Assembly: GCA_032433595.1 (NCBI GenBank)
Contig: JASWJB010000039.1
Location: 145,551-209,550 of the forward strand
Reading direction: 5' to 3'
DNA from: Conoideocrella luteorostrata
Lineage: Eukaryota; Ascomycota; Sordariomycetes; Hypocreales; Clavicipitaceae
Length of the DNA stretch: 64,000 nt
Made by a program: the position numbers and the translations under genes. Every line of letters starts with the position of its first letter. Positions within the stretch are counted from its first letter, which is position 1. Below the pieces are notes generated by a model. It was not told the origin of the DNA, searched no databases, and worked only from the letters and a program-made list of their open reading frames with translations. Positions 35,377 through 44,952 of this stretch are shown one piece after another.

Positions 35377-36513
35377 ATGGCCCCGGAGAACCCCACGCAC
35401 ACGCGGTCTCACAGCCTACTGTTACTACAGAAACTGCTCAACCTTCGCGATGCCGCCAGCCCGCTCACTTTGGTTTTGGACAACCTCGAACAGCCCGCTC
35501 GCCCTGTGATTGCCGAATTCATCGGCCGCGCCAAGGTATAAGACCTCTCAAACACACGCCTGTTGAAATACAACAGCTAAGTTAGGCGCAGATCTCCAAG
35601 GTAAAAGTCATCTTGCTGTCATTTGCAACAGTCAAGAAGCCCAAAGACGTGGACGTGGTTGTGACGGCAGCTGGGAAGGATTTACGGATAGTGGTGAAGG
35701 AGTTGGTGGGACATTATCCAGCTACTGACGCTGCACAGAAGCCATCCCAAAGTACGAGTCCCGCCCATTGAGGAGAGACATCCTCGAAAGAAGCGAAAGT
35801 AAAATACTAATGAATGCTAATCAGGGGCTGTCATCATCATCGACTCAATAAACAACCTGGCTTCATCTGCCGCAAGCACCCTGTCCGGCTTTCTGTCCAG
35901 TATCATCACACCTACAGTCTCAATCATTTCTATTTACCATACAGATGTACCCATCATTCTTCCCAAATCCTTCAACGAATACGAACCTCACCCTTTCATC
36001 ATATTAAGTCATCTCGCCACCGCTATTCTCCGCCTCTCAAGCCTCTCCCAGGAAATCGACCGGCAAAAAGCCCGTAATCGCGCCGTCCAAGAACCAGAAT
36101 GGGGTCTCAAGGAAGGTCGCGAGGGCGTCATTGTCGGGCTCAAGTCCAAATCAAGTAGTGGCGGGGACTCAAACGTCGTTATAGAGATGGAGCTGCGGCG
36201 GAAGAGCGGGAGATCAGTCACGGAGAATTTTATACTTGCACCGGGGCAGGGCAAGCTGGGCACCGGCAAACTTATGCTTTTGACGGACTACTCGATATTT
36301 GCGGCACCAGAAGGCAATGGGACTGGCGAGGAAGAGGAGGAACCGCAGAGCACGTTTAATCTGGGCTTGACGGACAAGCAGAAGAAAGACAGGGAGGGGA
36401 TTGTGTTGCCGTACTTTGATGCACAGACGGACATCGGAGCTGGGGAGGGAGGCAGGATACTGTACGAGATGGGAAGGGAAGATGATTTTGATGACGAAGA
36501 GGATGAGATTTAG
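35377..36513 (+). CDS. elp5: Elongator complex protein 5
   Basis: Three exons, 35377-35535, 35592-35751 and 35825-36513; 335 residues. The N-terminus reads THTRSHSLLLLQKLLNLRD, ASPLTLVLDNLEQPARPVI, the middle has AVIIIDSINNLA and VSIISIYHTDVP in a RecA-like layout, and the C-terminus has FNLGLTDKQKKDREGIVLP, YFDAQTDIGAGEGGRILYEM and an acidic tail. This is the Elp5/Iki1 pattern. Elp5 forms the hexameric Elp4-6 ring of Elongator with Elp4 and Elp6, needed for wobble-uridine modification of tRNA. A TACGGAGTA motif sits 54 bp upstream of the start codon. Confidence 0.9.
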
Positions 36514-36816
36514 ACGAATGATGATAAGAAAGAAAAATTCACGTGATGACACTATATTGTTGATTCCCCTGTTGCGAAATGGTGCAAAAGGTGCATGTCT
36601 ACTCCGTACAGCAACGTCGGACCTCGTTCTACGGGTGGGTGGCTCAAGCTCCATCGATGCCACACTCCTGATTGGCCCCACACTGCTAACACGTCTACAA
36701 CTTCCAATATCGTCACCGTCACCATCATTTCGGGCCACGCAGCAACAAACAATAACATATTCCCGGCGCAACGCAACTGGCAAAATATCCCCATCCTGAC
36801 ATTTCCATCACACACT
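36514..36816. other. Short intergenic region elp5 / sec22
   Basis: Tandem genes only 303 bp apart; contains one TACTCCGTA (36600) and the sec22 promoter. Confidence 0.6.
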
Positions 36817-37527
36817 ATGATTCGCGAAACCCAAATATCCCGGCTCGACGGTATGTCTGCATCTCCGAATCCCTTCCCGCCACGCACCTCCTAACAACGC
36901 ACCCCCCTAGGCCTCATGCTCTGCGCCTCGGTCGACGACTCCCAATCCACCGACGCATCCCTCACAGAGATCAAACAGCAAAGCCGCCAAGTGCTCCGCA
37001 AGCTCACACGCACGTCCGAACCCCAAGCGTCCATTCAGTCCGGCTCCTACACACTCCACTACCTCATCGACTCGGAAGTCATCTTCCTCACCATCTGCGA
37101 CGCCTCGTACCCGCGCAAACTGGCATTCACGTACCTCGCCGACCTGGCGCGCGAGTTCCTCACCACCCATCCCTACAATAATGTGCACTCGCCGTCCCTC
37201 AGGCCCTATGCGTTTATGGACTTTGACAACTTCATCGCCAAGACGAGAACGACGTATGCGGACGCGAGGGCCTCGCAGAACCTGGACAAGCTGAATGACG
37301 AGCTGAGGGATGTGACGCAGGTGATGACCAAGAATATCGAGGACTTGTTGTACCGGGGGGACAGCCTGGAGAAGATGGGCGAGATTAGTAGTCGGTTGAG
37401 GGACGACAGCAAGAAGTATAGGAGGGCGGCGGTGCGAATTAATTGGGAGTTGTTGCTGAAGCAGTATGGGCCGTTTGGTGCGTTGGGCTTCTTTATGTTG
37501 TTGTTTGTTTACATGCGTTTCTTTTGA
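36817..37527 (+). CDS. sec22: ER-Golgi R-SNARE Sec22
   Basis: Two exons, 36817-36850 and 36911-37527, with a 60-nt intron after only 11 codons; 216 residues, the usual length. The N-terminus MIRETQISRLDG then LMLCASVDD opens the longin domain. The SNARE motif (about residues 125-185) includes LDKLNDELRDVTQVM, the zero-layer arginine in IEDLLYRGDSLEKM, and the sequence ends in a hydrophobic anchor PFGALGFFMLLFVYMRFF. Sec22 acts in both directions of ER-Golgi vesicle fusion. The short first exon would be missed by simple open-frame searching. Confidence 0.95.
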
Positions 37528-37863
37528 ATGATGGGCAAAAATGATTTTAATGGATAAGGTCGGCTCGAACCGGAGGATCGGGATAGGAAGCGCATGATGC
37601 TGCACACAGTGTTCAGCTACATGGGGAAATCAAAATGTTTAGGAAGATAGCATATTATGCGAGTTGAAGCAGAGGGAATGGTGTCATTCTAAGGCGCATC
37701 CCTCAGTCTATGTACAATAACCAACTAAAATTAAACTGCATAATGCTGTATATAATCAATCATCAGGTCGTGACACTGGTATCAGAATGCCGCCTAACCG
37801 TTTTTACAACAGTATCGAACTCCAGACTCCCTTTAAACCCGTAAATTAGATTCGATGTCCACT
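37528..37863. other. Convergent intergenic region sec22 / CaaX protein
   Basis: AT-rich 3' flanks of two converging genes; no gene seen. Confidence 0.5.
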
Positions 37864-38919
37864 TTACATGACCACGCAGGTCTTGCTTGATGGCAACCCG
37901 GCAGCTGGCGGCGCACTGGGAAAGCTCGCTGCATGTTGCCACTCAAAATGTTCCTGCAAAGCTGCTACATCTTCAAACTCATCATCTGGTCGATACGTTT
38001 CTTCCTCATCATCTTCATCTTGTGGCTGGTGTGCCGCTTCTTCGCAAAATGGACAAAGCAACCTAGCTTGCCAATCTCCATGCAGTGGCGCTATGTGGTT
38101 GGCAACAGCGACGGGCGCAAATATAATCTGTTTCTCTACCGGCCCGGACGATGTCGTGCCTTTGGCCTGCCAGTGCGGATCGTTAACATGCGTCGACGGT
38201 TTATACGGCGCGGTTCGTTCCGTTGGTATGTTCTCGAGGTCGTCCCATATCAAATGGCCATCGCAATAGTCGCAGATAAATGCGACGTCTTCTTCTCCAA
38301 ACCGATCAAACGATCCAATTTTAGTACACGCGCCCAGCTCTTCCAACTGTCGCTTTGCATATTCTCTCTCTCCAAGACCCTGTATCGGCTGGGTCGCGAT
38401 TCTCCTCTGTGTCCGGCGCACGAGAAAGGCACCGAGACACCTTTGCGACGACTCCTGGGATGATGTAAAGACGCGCATGGCCGCGCGACATTGTGCGCGG
38501 TGTAGTTCTCGTTGCAGGGCATGCGATTCGCGCACCCATACAGGGTTGATTGGGCCTGCCGATCGACTCCAATCTTTTAGTAGCTGGATGTGAGCTTGAA
38601 ATTTGCTCTGTAGCTGCCGCAGCTCTTGAATGGTTTCATCTGGGACGTGGTTAGCACAAATTGAGCTTCCGAGCGCCGGGGTCTATTCTGTCCACCCACA
38701 TTTCCGATCATGCTCGTATTGAGCTTGCCCATTGACTAGCGGACAAAGCTCTTGGAAATCCTTTTTGGCCTCGTTGAGAGCTTCCTCGAGCGCCCGAACC
38801 TGCTCGTACTCGTCTGGACCCCAGTGGCGCTTGTCTGCGAGGCTGAATATGCGTAGGCCGTCGACGAGTAGATTCGCAATTTCGGCCAGCAGTGTTCCTA
38901 CGGAGTCGAAGCTGCCCAT
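37864..38919 (-). CDS. Conserved hypothetical protein with Cys/His pairs and C-terminal CaaX box
   Basis: Two exons, 38700-38919 and 37864-38639, with a 60-nt intron (GTGGGT donor, GCTAAC branch); 331 residues. The N-terminal third (MGSFDSVGTLLAEIANLL, then EYEQVRALEEALNEAKKDF and a further helix) looks helical. The C-terminal part has FICDYCDGHLIWDD and LLCPFCEE, two CxxC pairs, plus a HFEWQH motif, suggesting zinc binding, and an acidic DEDDEEETYRPDDE stretch. The last four residues are CVVM, a good farnesylation CaaX signal, so the protein is probably membrane-attached. Similar proteins seem widespread in filamentous fungi, but I know of no assigned function. The exon junction is chosen by phase. 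Confidence 0.75.
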
Positions 38920-41402
38920 GGCGAGCTGCGCTTGAGGTTTAGCAGCTCGACAGCTCGACAGCTCGAGAGCTCGAGGCTCAGGTGCTGTGGGCTCCGGATC
39001 TCGCTACTGCTGGCTGCTTCGCAGCGGGGTAGGGGGACGAAGCAGAGACACTGTCTGTTGAACTCAGCTTGAGCAGCTTCAATGTGGACAGGTCGAAAAA
39101 GGAATCGAGGATCAGATCACCGCCAGGCTCTGGCCCTTGTCGAGCACCTCTTGGGTGCTCATGAAGAAACGTGTAGTTCGGAACAGCCGCCGGTGAGGAT
39201 CAGGGTTAGATAGCTTTGCGCCAAGATCCACGTTGTCTGATACGGAGGATGAATGGATGGATGGAGCCCCCGGGATAGAGATGCGGGGAGGAGGCAGTGA
39301 CAGAATCGACCTGGGTGGAGGCTGGCCCGGCGGTGGCCGTCTGGAAACTTCGGAATGGAGAACGAAGGGTCAATGGGCGACAGTCAATCGATGGGTTTAG
39401 ATGAAGAGTTGAGATGACGGGACAAGCAAGCAGTTGGGATTGTGCATGTTGGTGCAAGGGAAGCTCCTGTCCCTGTCGCATGCATGTGATGTGACATTCA
39501 AAGTCCTGCCACCTGCGCAGTGTGACAAGTGTCTTCTGCTGTTGGTGCTTGCCAGCCAAAGTCCATGAGGCAGCTGCTGAAACGGTCTTGGACAGGACAA
39601 CGCCCGATCAACTCCCGCCAAGCAACGGCATTAGACTAGCACTGACTCTTGAACGCATGAAACAGCCTGGCCTTCACAAAACAGGCCCGTTTACTCCGTA
39701 CAAAAACTGACTTCCTTCAAGTCGGGCGCGGCCGGGGGTGCGGCTGCCCTGAAAGTGGAGCTTGGAGGCCTGGCGAATGGATCATCAAGATCATCGCGCC
39801 AGGCCGCGCCGAATTGAACCCTGAACCCTTCTCGAACTTGGATTGACTTCCCTTGCTCATGCTGCCCTGGTTGGTTGACCAGCTGTCGCGTGCACGGCAA
39901 CAGGTGTTTGTAGGGGGCTGCCAACGAGACACGTCGCTCCAGACGCGTTTCAGAGTGAAACAACTCAGATCGCTGTGTTCATCCCCAACTGGCCCCAGAA
40001 CGCGACTCTGGCAGCTGTGTCAACGGCAGTGAAATAAAAATAAAATAAAATACGCAGCTCGCGTGGGATGGCCTGAAGTGAACGAAGAGTCAGCAAGCAA
40101 GCAGTCTGATTAGATGGTAAACCTGGCCCAATCCAACCTCGTAAGTGTCAATCCCAGATGCACATCATTTCCATTGCGCAGTTAGATAGAATTATCATCG
40201 AGAAGCTAAATGGGAAGCCGTGAGAACACTTGCCGAGGGCTGTCAGAGAAATTTGCACAGAAAAGTTGTCTCAATCAGCATAGGAAGATGGCATATGGGT
40301 ATTTGTGGTTGTCAAACTCATTACAAAAGAGCTGTCCCAAGAGATACATTCCAGACGGCTATTTCTAGAAGCGATACCGCTATCTAATTGCCTCTCAACT
40401 GTCTGCCATGCTGTGCTATTGAAATATGCTTCAGATGACCCCGAGAACGAGATGATCAAGCACCAGCTATCCGGCCCAGGTGTAGGAAGTCTGGAAGCCA
40501 ATATTTGCGCATTTGCGTGAGATATCTACTATCGGACGAGGTTCTCTGTAGAACAAATCGCCGCTAAAGAGCCACCCTAAGGATTCGACCTGTTCAGCGA
40601 CAGCCAGAAGTCAAATTAATACGATCGCCATGCCGCGTATGGAGAATGCGAGAATAATACGATCCACTGAGACCAACTGAACGTCAGTTCTTGGCTGATG
40701 CAACACAGCGTATTGTCACTGAGGCAATAGTGTGGGCCTGAATGTTAGATAAAGCGTTTGTAAGGTATCAGACATAGTTTCAAGCTAGACTAAGTCCATA
40801 GAGGCGCGTTCGACTCCTACTTAATGTCTCTCACAGCTGCTACTGTTATATCCTTTCTCGTAGAAGCCGATTTCTATGACTATCCGGCCTTATCTTGGTC
40901 ACTGATGCTTCTATAACAACGGCACCGTCGGCACAAATATCGAAGACAGCTCTCTGAACTTCCTCTGGTGATCTCGACCAAGTTTTACTCACTGGGAATC
41001 TTGCATATCCACCTTCGAAGTAGGCTAAGAGGCTTTTCTGTTACCCAAGACACGAGTGTCATGGATGTTAAGTTTACGATTGGTTCCCATAGATTTCAAA
41101 TTAGGGAGTGACCGGGAACTCCTAAACAGAGCATCGTATGACACTCGCAGAAGATGGGAAAAGGATTCCTCACCGCCGAAGAGTCCTCATGATACTGGGG
41201 TTCCCACTCTATCTGAACAGATCTACGTCCGAGTATACAGAGAGTGCCGAACCCGCCGCAAACATACTTTATTTCCCGAGACACTAGTTCTGGAGTAGGG
41301 AACTAGGCTGGCCGAAATGGCTTGATTTGCTCTATATCAAAGTCGGGTTAATCTCGTCCACACGACGACAGTCAATGCGCGGTCACAAATGTATTCTTTT
41401 AT
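38920..41402. other. 2.5-kb intergenic region
   Basis: It begins with a short AGCTCGAC repeat (38943-38975), the likely promoter of the CaaX gene. One TACTCCGTA (39692). The remainder has only short frames without recognisable features and becomes AT-richer and repeat-like beyond 40 kb. Confidence 0.45.
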
Positions 41403-41408
41403 TAATTA

Positions 41409-41500
41409 CAGTAATTGTTGCAGCTCTACCGACGCCTCGGCGTGACTCATACGCCGCGCCACACGCCTCCACACAACGTACGTTCGTTAGTAAATTACTG
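41409..41500. mobile_element. Possible 92-bp mini-element with CAGTAATT ends and TA flanks
   Basis: CAGTAATT (41409) and its inverse AATTACTG (ending 41500) bracket 76 bp of GC-richer DNA, and both sides are flanked by TA, as expected for a Tc1/mariner-type insertion. It abuts copy B of the dispersed repeat. The terminal repeat is only 8 bp (11 bp with flanks), so chance is possible. A third CAGTAATT lies at 41613. Confidence 0.4.
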
Positions 41501-41502
41501 TA

Positions 41503-41594
41503 ACTTGGTATTGTTGGTCAATGTTCTCTCCGGCAGGGGTACAGCCAGCATCTAATGTGTTTTTATCATCACCAGATAAGTCCATGAGGGACAA
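41503..41594 (-). repeat. Dispersed ~90-bp repeat, copy B (inverted)
   Basis: Read on the minus strand it gives TTGTCCCTCATGGACTTAT, then GCTGGCTGTACCCCTGCCG, GAGAACATTGACCAACAATA and CCAAGT, close to copy C. It is followed directly by the CAGTAATT-ended segment. Confidence 0.85.
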
Positions 41595-41941
41595 AGGAAA
41601 AAGTAAAATATTACAGTAATTGTCAGAATGCACCCGAGAGATCTCACGGCTTTGACTGGAGGCTTGATGAGTGGGCTGGGGTGGGTGATCTTGTGATTGA
41701 GATGCGCAAGTAATGCGTGCGTAAATACAGTTCTATGGTCCAATGTGGCGTCACTACTATAAGCGCTTCAAGGTTTCGCCTTGAGTCAACTCTTCATATT
41801 GTAATGCACTATAGAATATTTATGAAGTAAGATAATGCATGAGGAATCTTAGTCTGTAAGATCCTCGCAAGCAGTATGGAGTTGCGCAAAATCTAGGATC
41901 ACCATCTGAAACAACATTGGAAGCAGTTATGGTTCGATCTT

Positions 41942-42391
41942 TCATGAGTCCAAGATACAGTTACGCCACGTCACCCGGCGTCGGGGCCGACAGTAGGCAT
42001 CCTCTCCTTCTGAGATTCGATGATGGTCTGGGAATAGCCGGGCCATGACTTTTCGAGCAGAGGCGTGACCGTAACTCCGACTGACACTGAGGTGGCCCGG
42101 ATCGGTTTTAATTCCACAGCGAGACCTCTGGCCAGCCCGTCGATTCCAGCGTGGAATCCAATCCCCTGCGGCCACCCTCTATGCGGGAAACGCAAAGTCT
42201 ATCCGTTGGAAATAGTAATTGAAGACTCCCTCGACTAGCGAACCGCCTGCTTTCCTCCCTTTAGAGCTTCGCGATCCTCCTGGCAAGCATGAGAGGGGCA
42301 AAAGATCGAACCTGCCAAGGTTCGATGTTGTCCCGGATGTGAAGGCGATGTGATCAATCACGATGTTGGAGGACTTTGTCCCAATGTACAT
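41942..42391 (-). pseudogene. Short-chain dehydrogenase remnant
   Basis: On the minus strand, 42195-41971 reads AGIDGLARGLAVELKPIRAT followed by VGVTVTPLLEKSW, which corresponds to the helix after the SDR active site and the following substrate-loop strand. Upstream, in a different frame, 42391-42179 has NIVIDHIAFTSGT, similar to the strand before the NNAG region. The parts are separated by frame changes and the active-site YxxxK segment is missing, so the gene is decayed. No intact flanking exons were found. It lies 0.8 kb from the P450 pseudogene. Confidence 0.45.
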
Positions 42392-43195
42392 ACTCCATTC
42401 AGGGTAGTAATATCCCGTATGTGGAAAATATTGCCGATTTAATGGAACGTATAATGTCCGGACAATAGTGTATCATAACGGCCACCAAAAGGCGAAGCTC
42501 TCCACTAACAGCGCGGAAAATGAACTGTAGCCTGTGATAGAACATTTGTCCCGTCCATCGTAAGCTTGGGCTCAGACATATCAATTAGACATCGCAAGCC
42601 TGAGAGTAATTTGTAGCCATTTCTATCGGCAGAGAGAACGCGCTCTTAAAATGATGCAAGTGTAAGATATTTGGGGGCAAATCCAACGTTCTGTATAAGC
42701 GCAACAACGGCCTTTAATGAGCGCATCGTCGAAGCCGAAATTGGCTCCAAGTTAGCTGGAATAAGAGTCCTTATGATATGAATTTACGTTATAGAATTGC
42801 GCTCTTTATAACTAGTGCTAGCAGACGTAACCTAACTATACGTAAAATGGTAGCGGCCATCGCAATCGTAAGATTTATAGGCGGAAATCTGTCACTGCCC
42901 TCGACGTTCTGAAAGGATTGCCATCGGGCATGAAACGCCAAGTCAAGTTCTTGTGCATGGATATTGCGAGGCATACCCCTGATTGTAAGCAGGTTGCAGG
43001 TTGGAGGGTAGCAATGCTACATGTCACAGGCTATATAATATGCATTATTCATACTGTTTGTTCTCGAGGCAGTCCGTGTCACATGCTACTTCTACTTAAA
43101 ATTTTGGTAAAATACAAAAGGGGATGAAGACGATTGCGGTCCACGAACGCGTAGAAGCCGCATCGAAGTCGAGGTCTGCCTAAAGTTGGGGCGGG
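42392..43195. other. Intergenic region, SDR remnant to P450 pseudogene
   Basis: It contains a TATA-like GGCTATATAATATGC at about 43029-43043, inside a 29-bp segment also found at 53279-53307. No gene seen. Confidence 0.45.
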
Positions 43196-44952
43196 ATGAC
43201 AAAACTGAATCTGAACAACACTGCCAAGCTACTGCTGGTGCTTGTCTCGAACGAAATCCTAGGCCCAGCTCGCTGTTCGATCATTTTTGTGTGCTTCGCT
43301 TCAGCACTCATCTTGGAGCAAGTATTCACACGTAGGAAGACCGTCAAATTAAATGCCCCCATAATTAGACGCAGATCAATTTTCGAGCCTCTCTGGCTCC
43401 TTCGCTTGCAATTTTCCAAAATCAGTACCGCAGTAATTGAGGAAGGATGCCAAAAAGTTGGGTTGTAAGAATGGTGTTGATATTCGTGGAATCAAGACCT
43501 AGCCAATATGGCAATATGCAGTTCAAGGACTCGATATTCAGAATATGCCGAAACGGTGGAGATCTTCTTATCATCCCGAACAGATACGTGAAAAAGCTGC
43601 GAAATCTGCCTGATGAGAAGATCAGCGCGATCGGAGCGCACGTTAAGACTCTTCTTGGCCACTATTCGACAGCCGACGTGTTGCTAGAGAGTGATCTTCA
43701 CACGCTGGTTATTCAACAGAAGCTGCACCCGAGGCTGGGATCCTTGGTGCCTGTCATGAAAGATGAACTTAAAACTTTCCTTCAGGAAGAAGTGCCCAAT
43801 TGTTAAGGCAAGTATGATTTTACCCGAATTGTGTATTATTGTTGGAATCCCTTGTCAAGCATACGAGCAATTGCGGACAAGGTCATATAGCCACCCTAGC
43901 ACGCCTCTTTTATATGGCGCGCTCGGGGGTATTCCTCTTCCTCGTATTCTTCTCTTAGATAACCCAGATCAGATGAATTGAATATTTTGTTTTACCTATT
44001 GCTTCAAGCAAGACCCTTCGGTATCGATACCCTCGTCACTGGAAGCCCCTGTGCTTCCTACAATTATACCGGGCATCACAATCTTATTATAAAGCATTGG
44101 TAAATGATTTAGCTGAAATTTGAACAAATTTAGACGAATGGATCAAAGTCCAAATGTACGACTTTATCCTGCGAGCGGTATCTCGCATTTCTGGACGAGT
44201 GTTTCTTTGGCGCAGAAGCGGCTCGGAATGAGACGTGGCTGGCGACAAGCATAGCATACACTGATATTGTTTTCATGAACGTCATGATCCTTGAACTCTT
44301 TCCATCGTTCTTACGTCCGCTCATGGCCCGGTGTTTGCCCTCGTATTGACGGTTGCATGATAACCTCAACACAGCAAAACGGAGTATCTGCCCAATGGTG
44401 GGAGACCGAAGAGCGGCCGAGATTTTACAAACGCCCGGCTATAAAAGGGATGATGACTTCTTGCAATTGATGATGAATGCTGCTGATGCAGCAGAGGGAT
44501 TGCCAGAGACGCTGGCACACCGACAATTACTCATGGCTTTAGCCGCAATTCACACAACAATACTATCCGCAACCAACGCTATGTTTGACCTCTGCACCAA
44601 CCAAGAATTCATCCCACCTTTTAGATATGAAATTATGCAGGTATTGGCAGAAGAGGCGGGTTGGCAAAAATCAACCATGACCAAAGTCCATTCGCTGGAT
44701 AGCTGCATGAAGGAGTCTCAAAGAATGAACCCGCAGAGTCAGCGTAAGTTAAAAGCACCAAGTACATCCGCGTTGAGGCTCAAGCTGAGATACCAGACAG
44801 TAGCATTCAGTCGCCTAGTTCGACAGCCCGTCACGCTGTCCGACTTCAAGTATCCTGATGGGTTAACTCGACCAAAACCCCTCAGTTTGGATCGTCACTT
44901 GTTCCCAGACCGGACAGCAGAGCTATTAATGCGAAGGCGGGAGACTGAGTAA
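43196..44952 (+). pseudogene. Cytochrome P450 pseudogene with a solo LTR in an intron
   Basis: The N-terminal frame (43196-43468) and the next (43447-43801) give a membrane-anchor-like segment, FKDSIFRICRNGGDLLIIP, KYSTADVLLE-like and HTLVIQQKLHPRLGSLVPVM, typical of fungal P450s of secondary metabolism. A predicted intron (43802-44133) contains a 223-bp solo LTR; without it the intron would be about 104 nt. The next exon reads EWIKVQMYDFILRAVSRISG, then a one-base insertion near 44205 shifts the frame, and LPSY is followed by TGA where WRLHDNL is expected (Trp to stop). The I-helix/ExxR-like part (SCMKESQRMNPQSQ) and a further intron follow. The heme-binding FxxGxxxCxG region is absent; the frame ends at 44952. 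Clearly non-functional. Confidence 0.8.
43840..44062 (+). mobile_element. Solo LTR 1 (Copia-like), within P450 intron
   Basis: 223 bp, starting TGTTGGAATC and ending GTGCTTCCTACA, flanked on both sides by ATTAT (43835-43839 and 44063-44067), a perfect 5-bp target duplication. TG...CA ends and 5-bp duplication are standard for LTR retrotransposons; no internal region is present, so it is a product of LTR-LTR recombination. Confidence 0.92.

Noticed and set aside
40795..40830. GTTCGACTCC resembling a tRNA B box
   Set aside because: No matching A box at the right distance and no cloverleaf could be drawn.
41503..41594. snoRNA reading of the dispersed repeat (GTGATGA resembles a C box)
   Set aside because: No D box at the expected place and the C-box-like bases are not conserved in the other copies.
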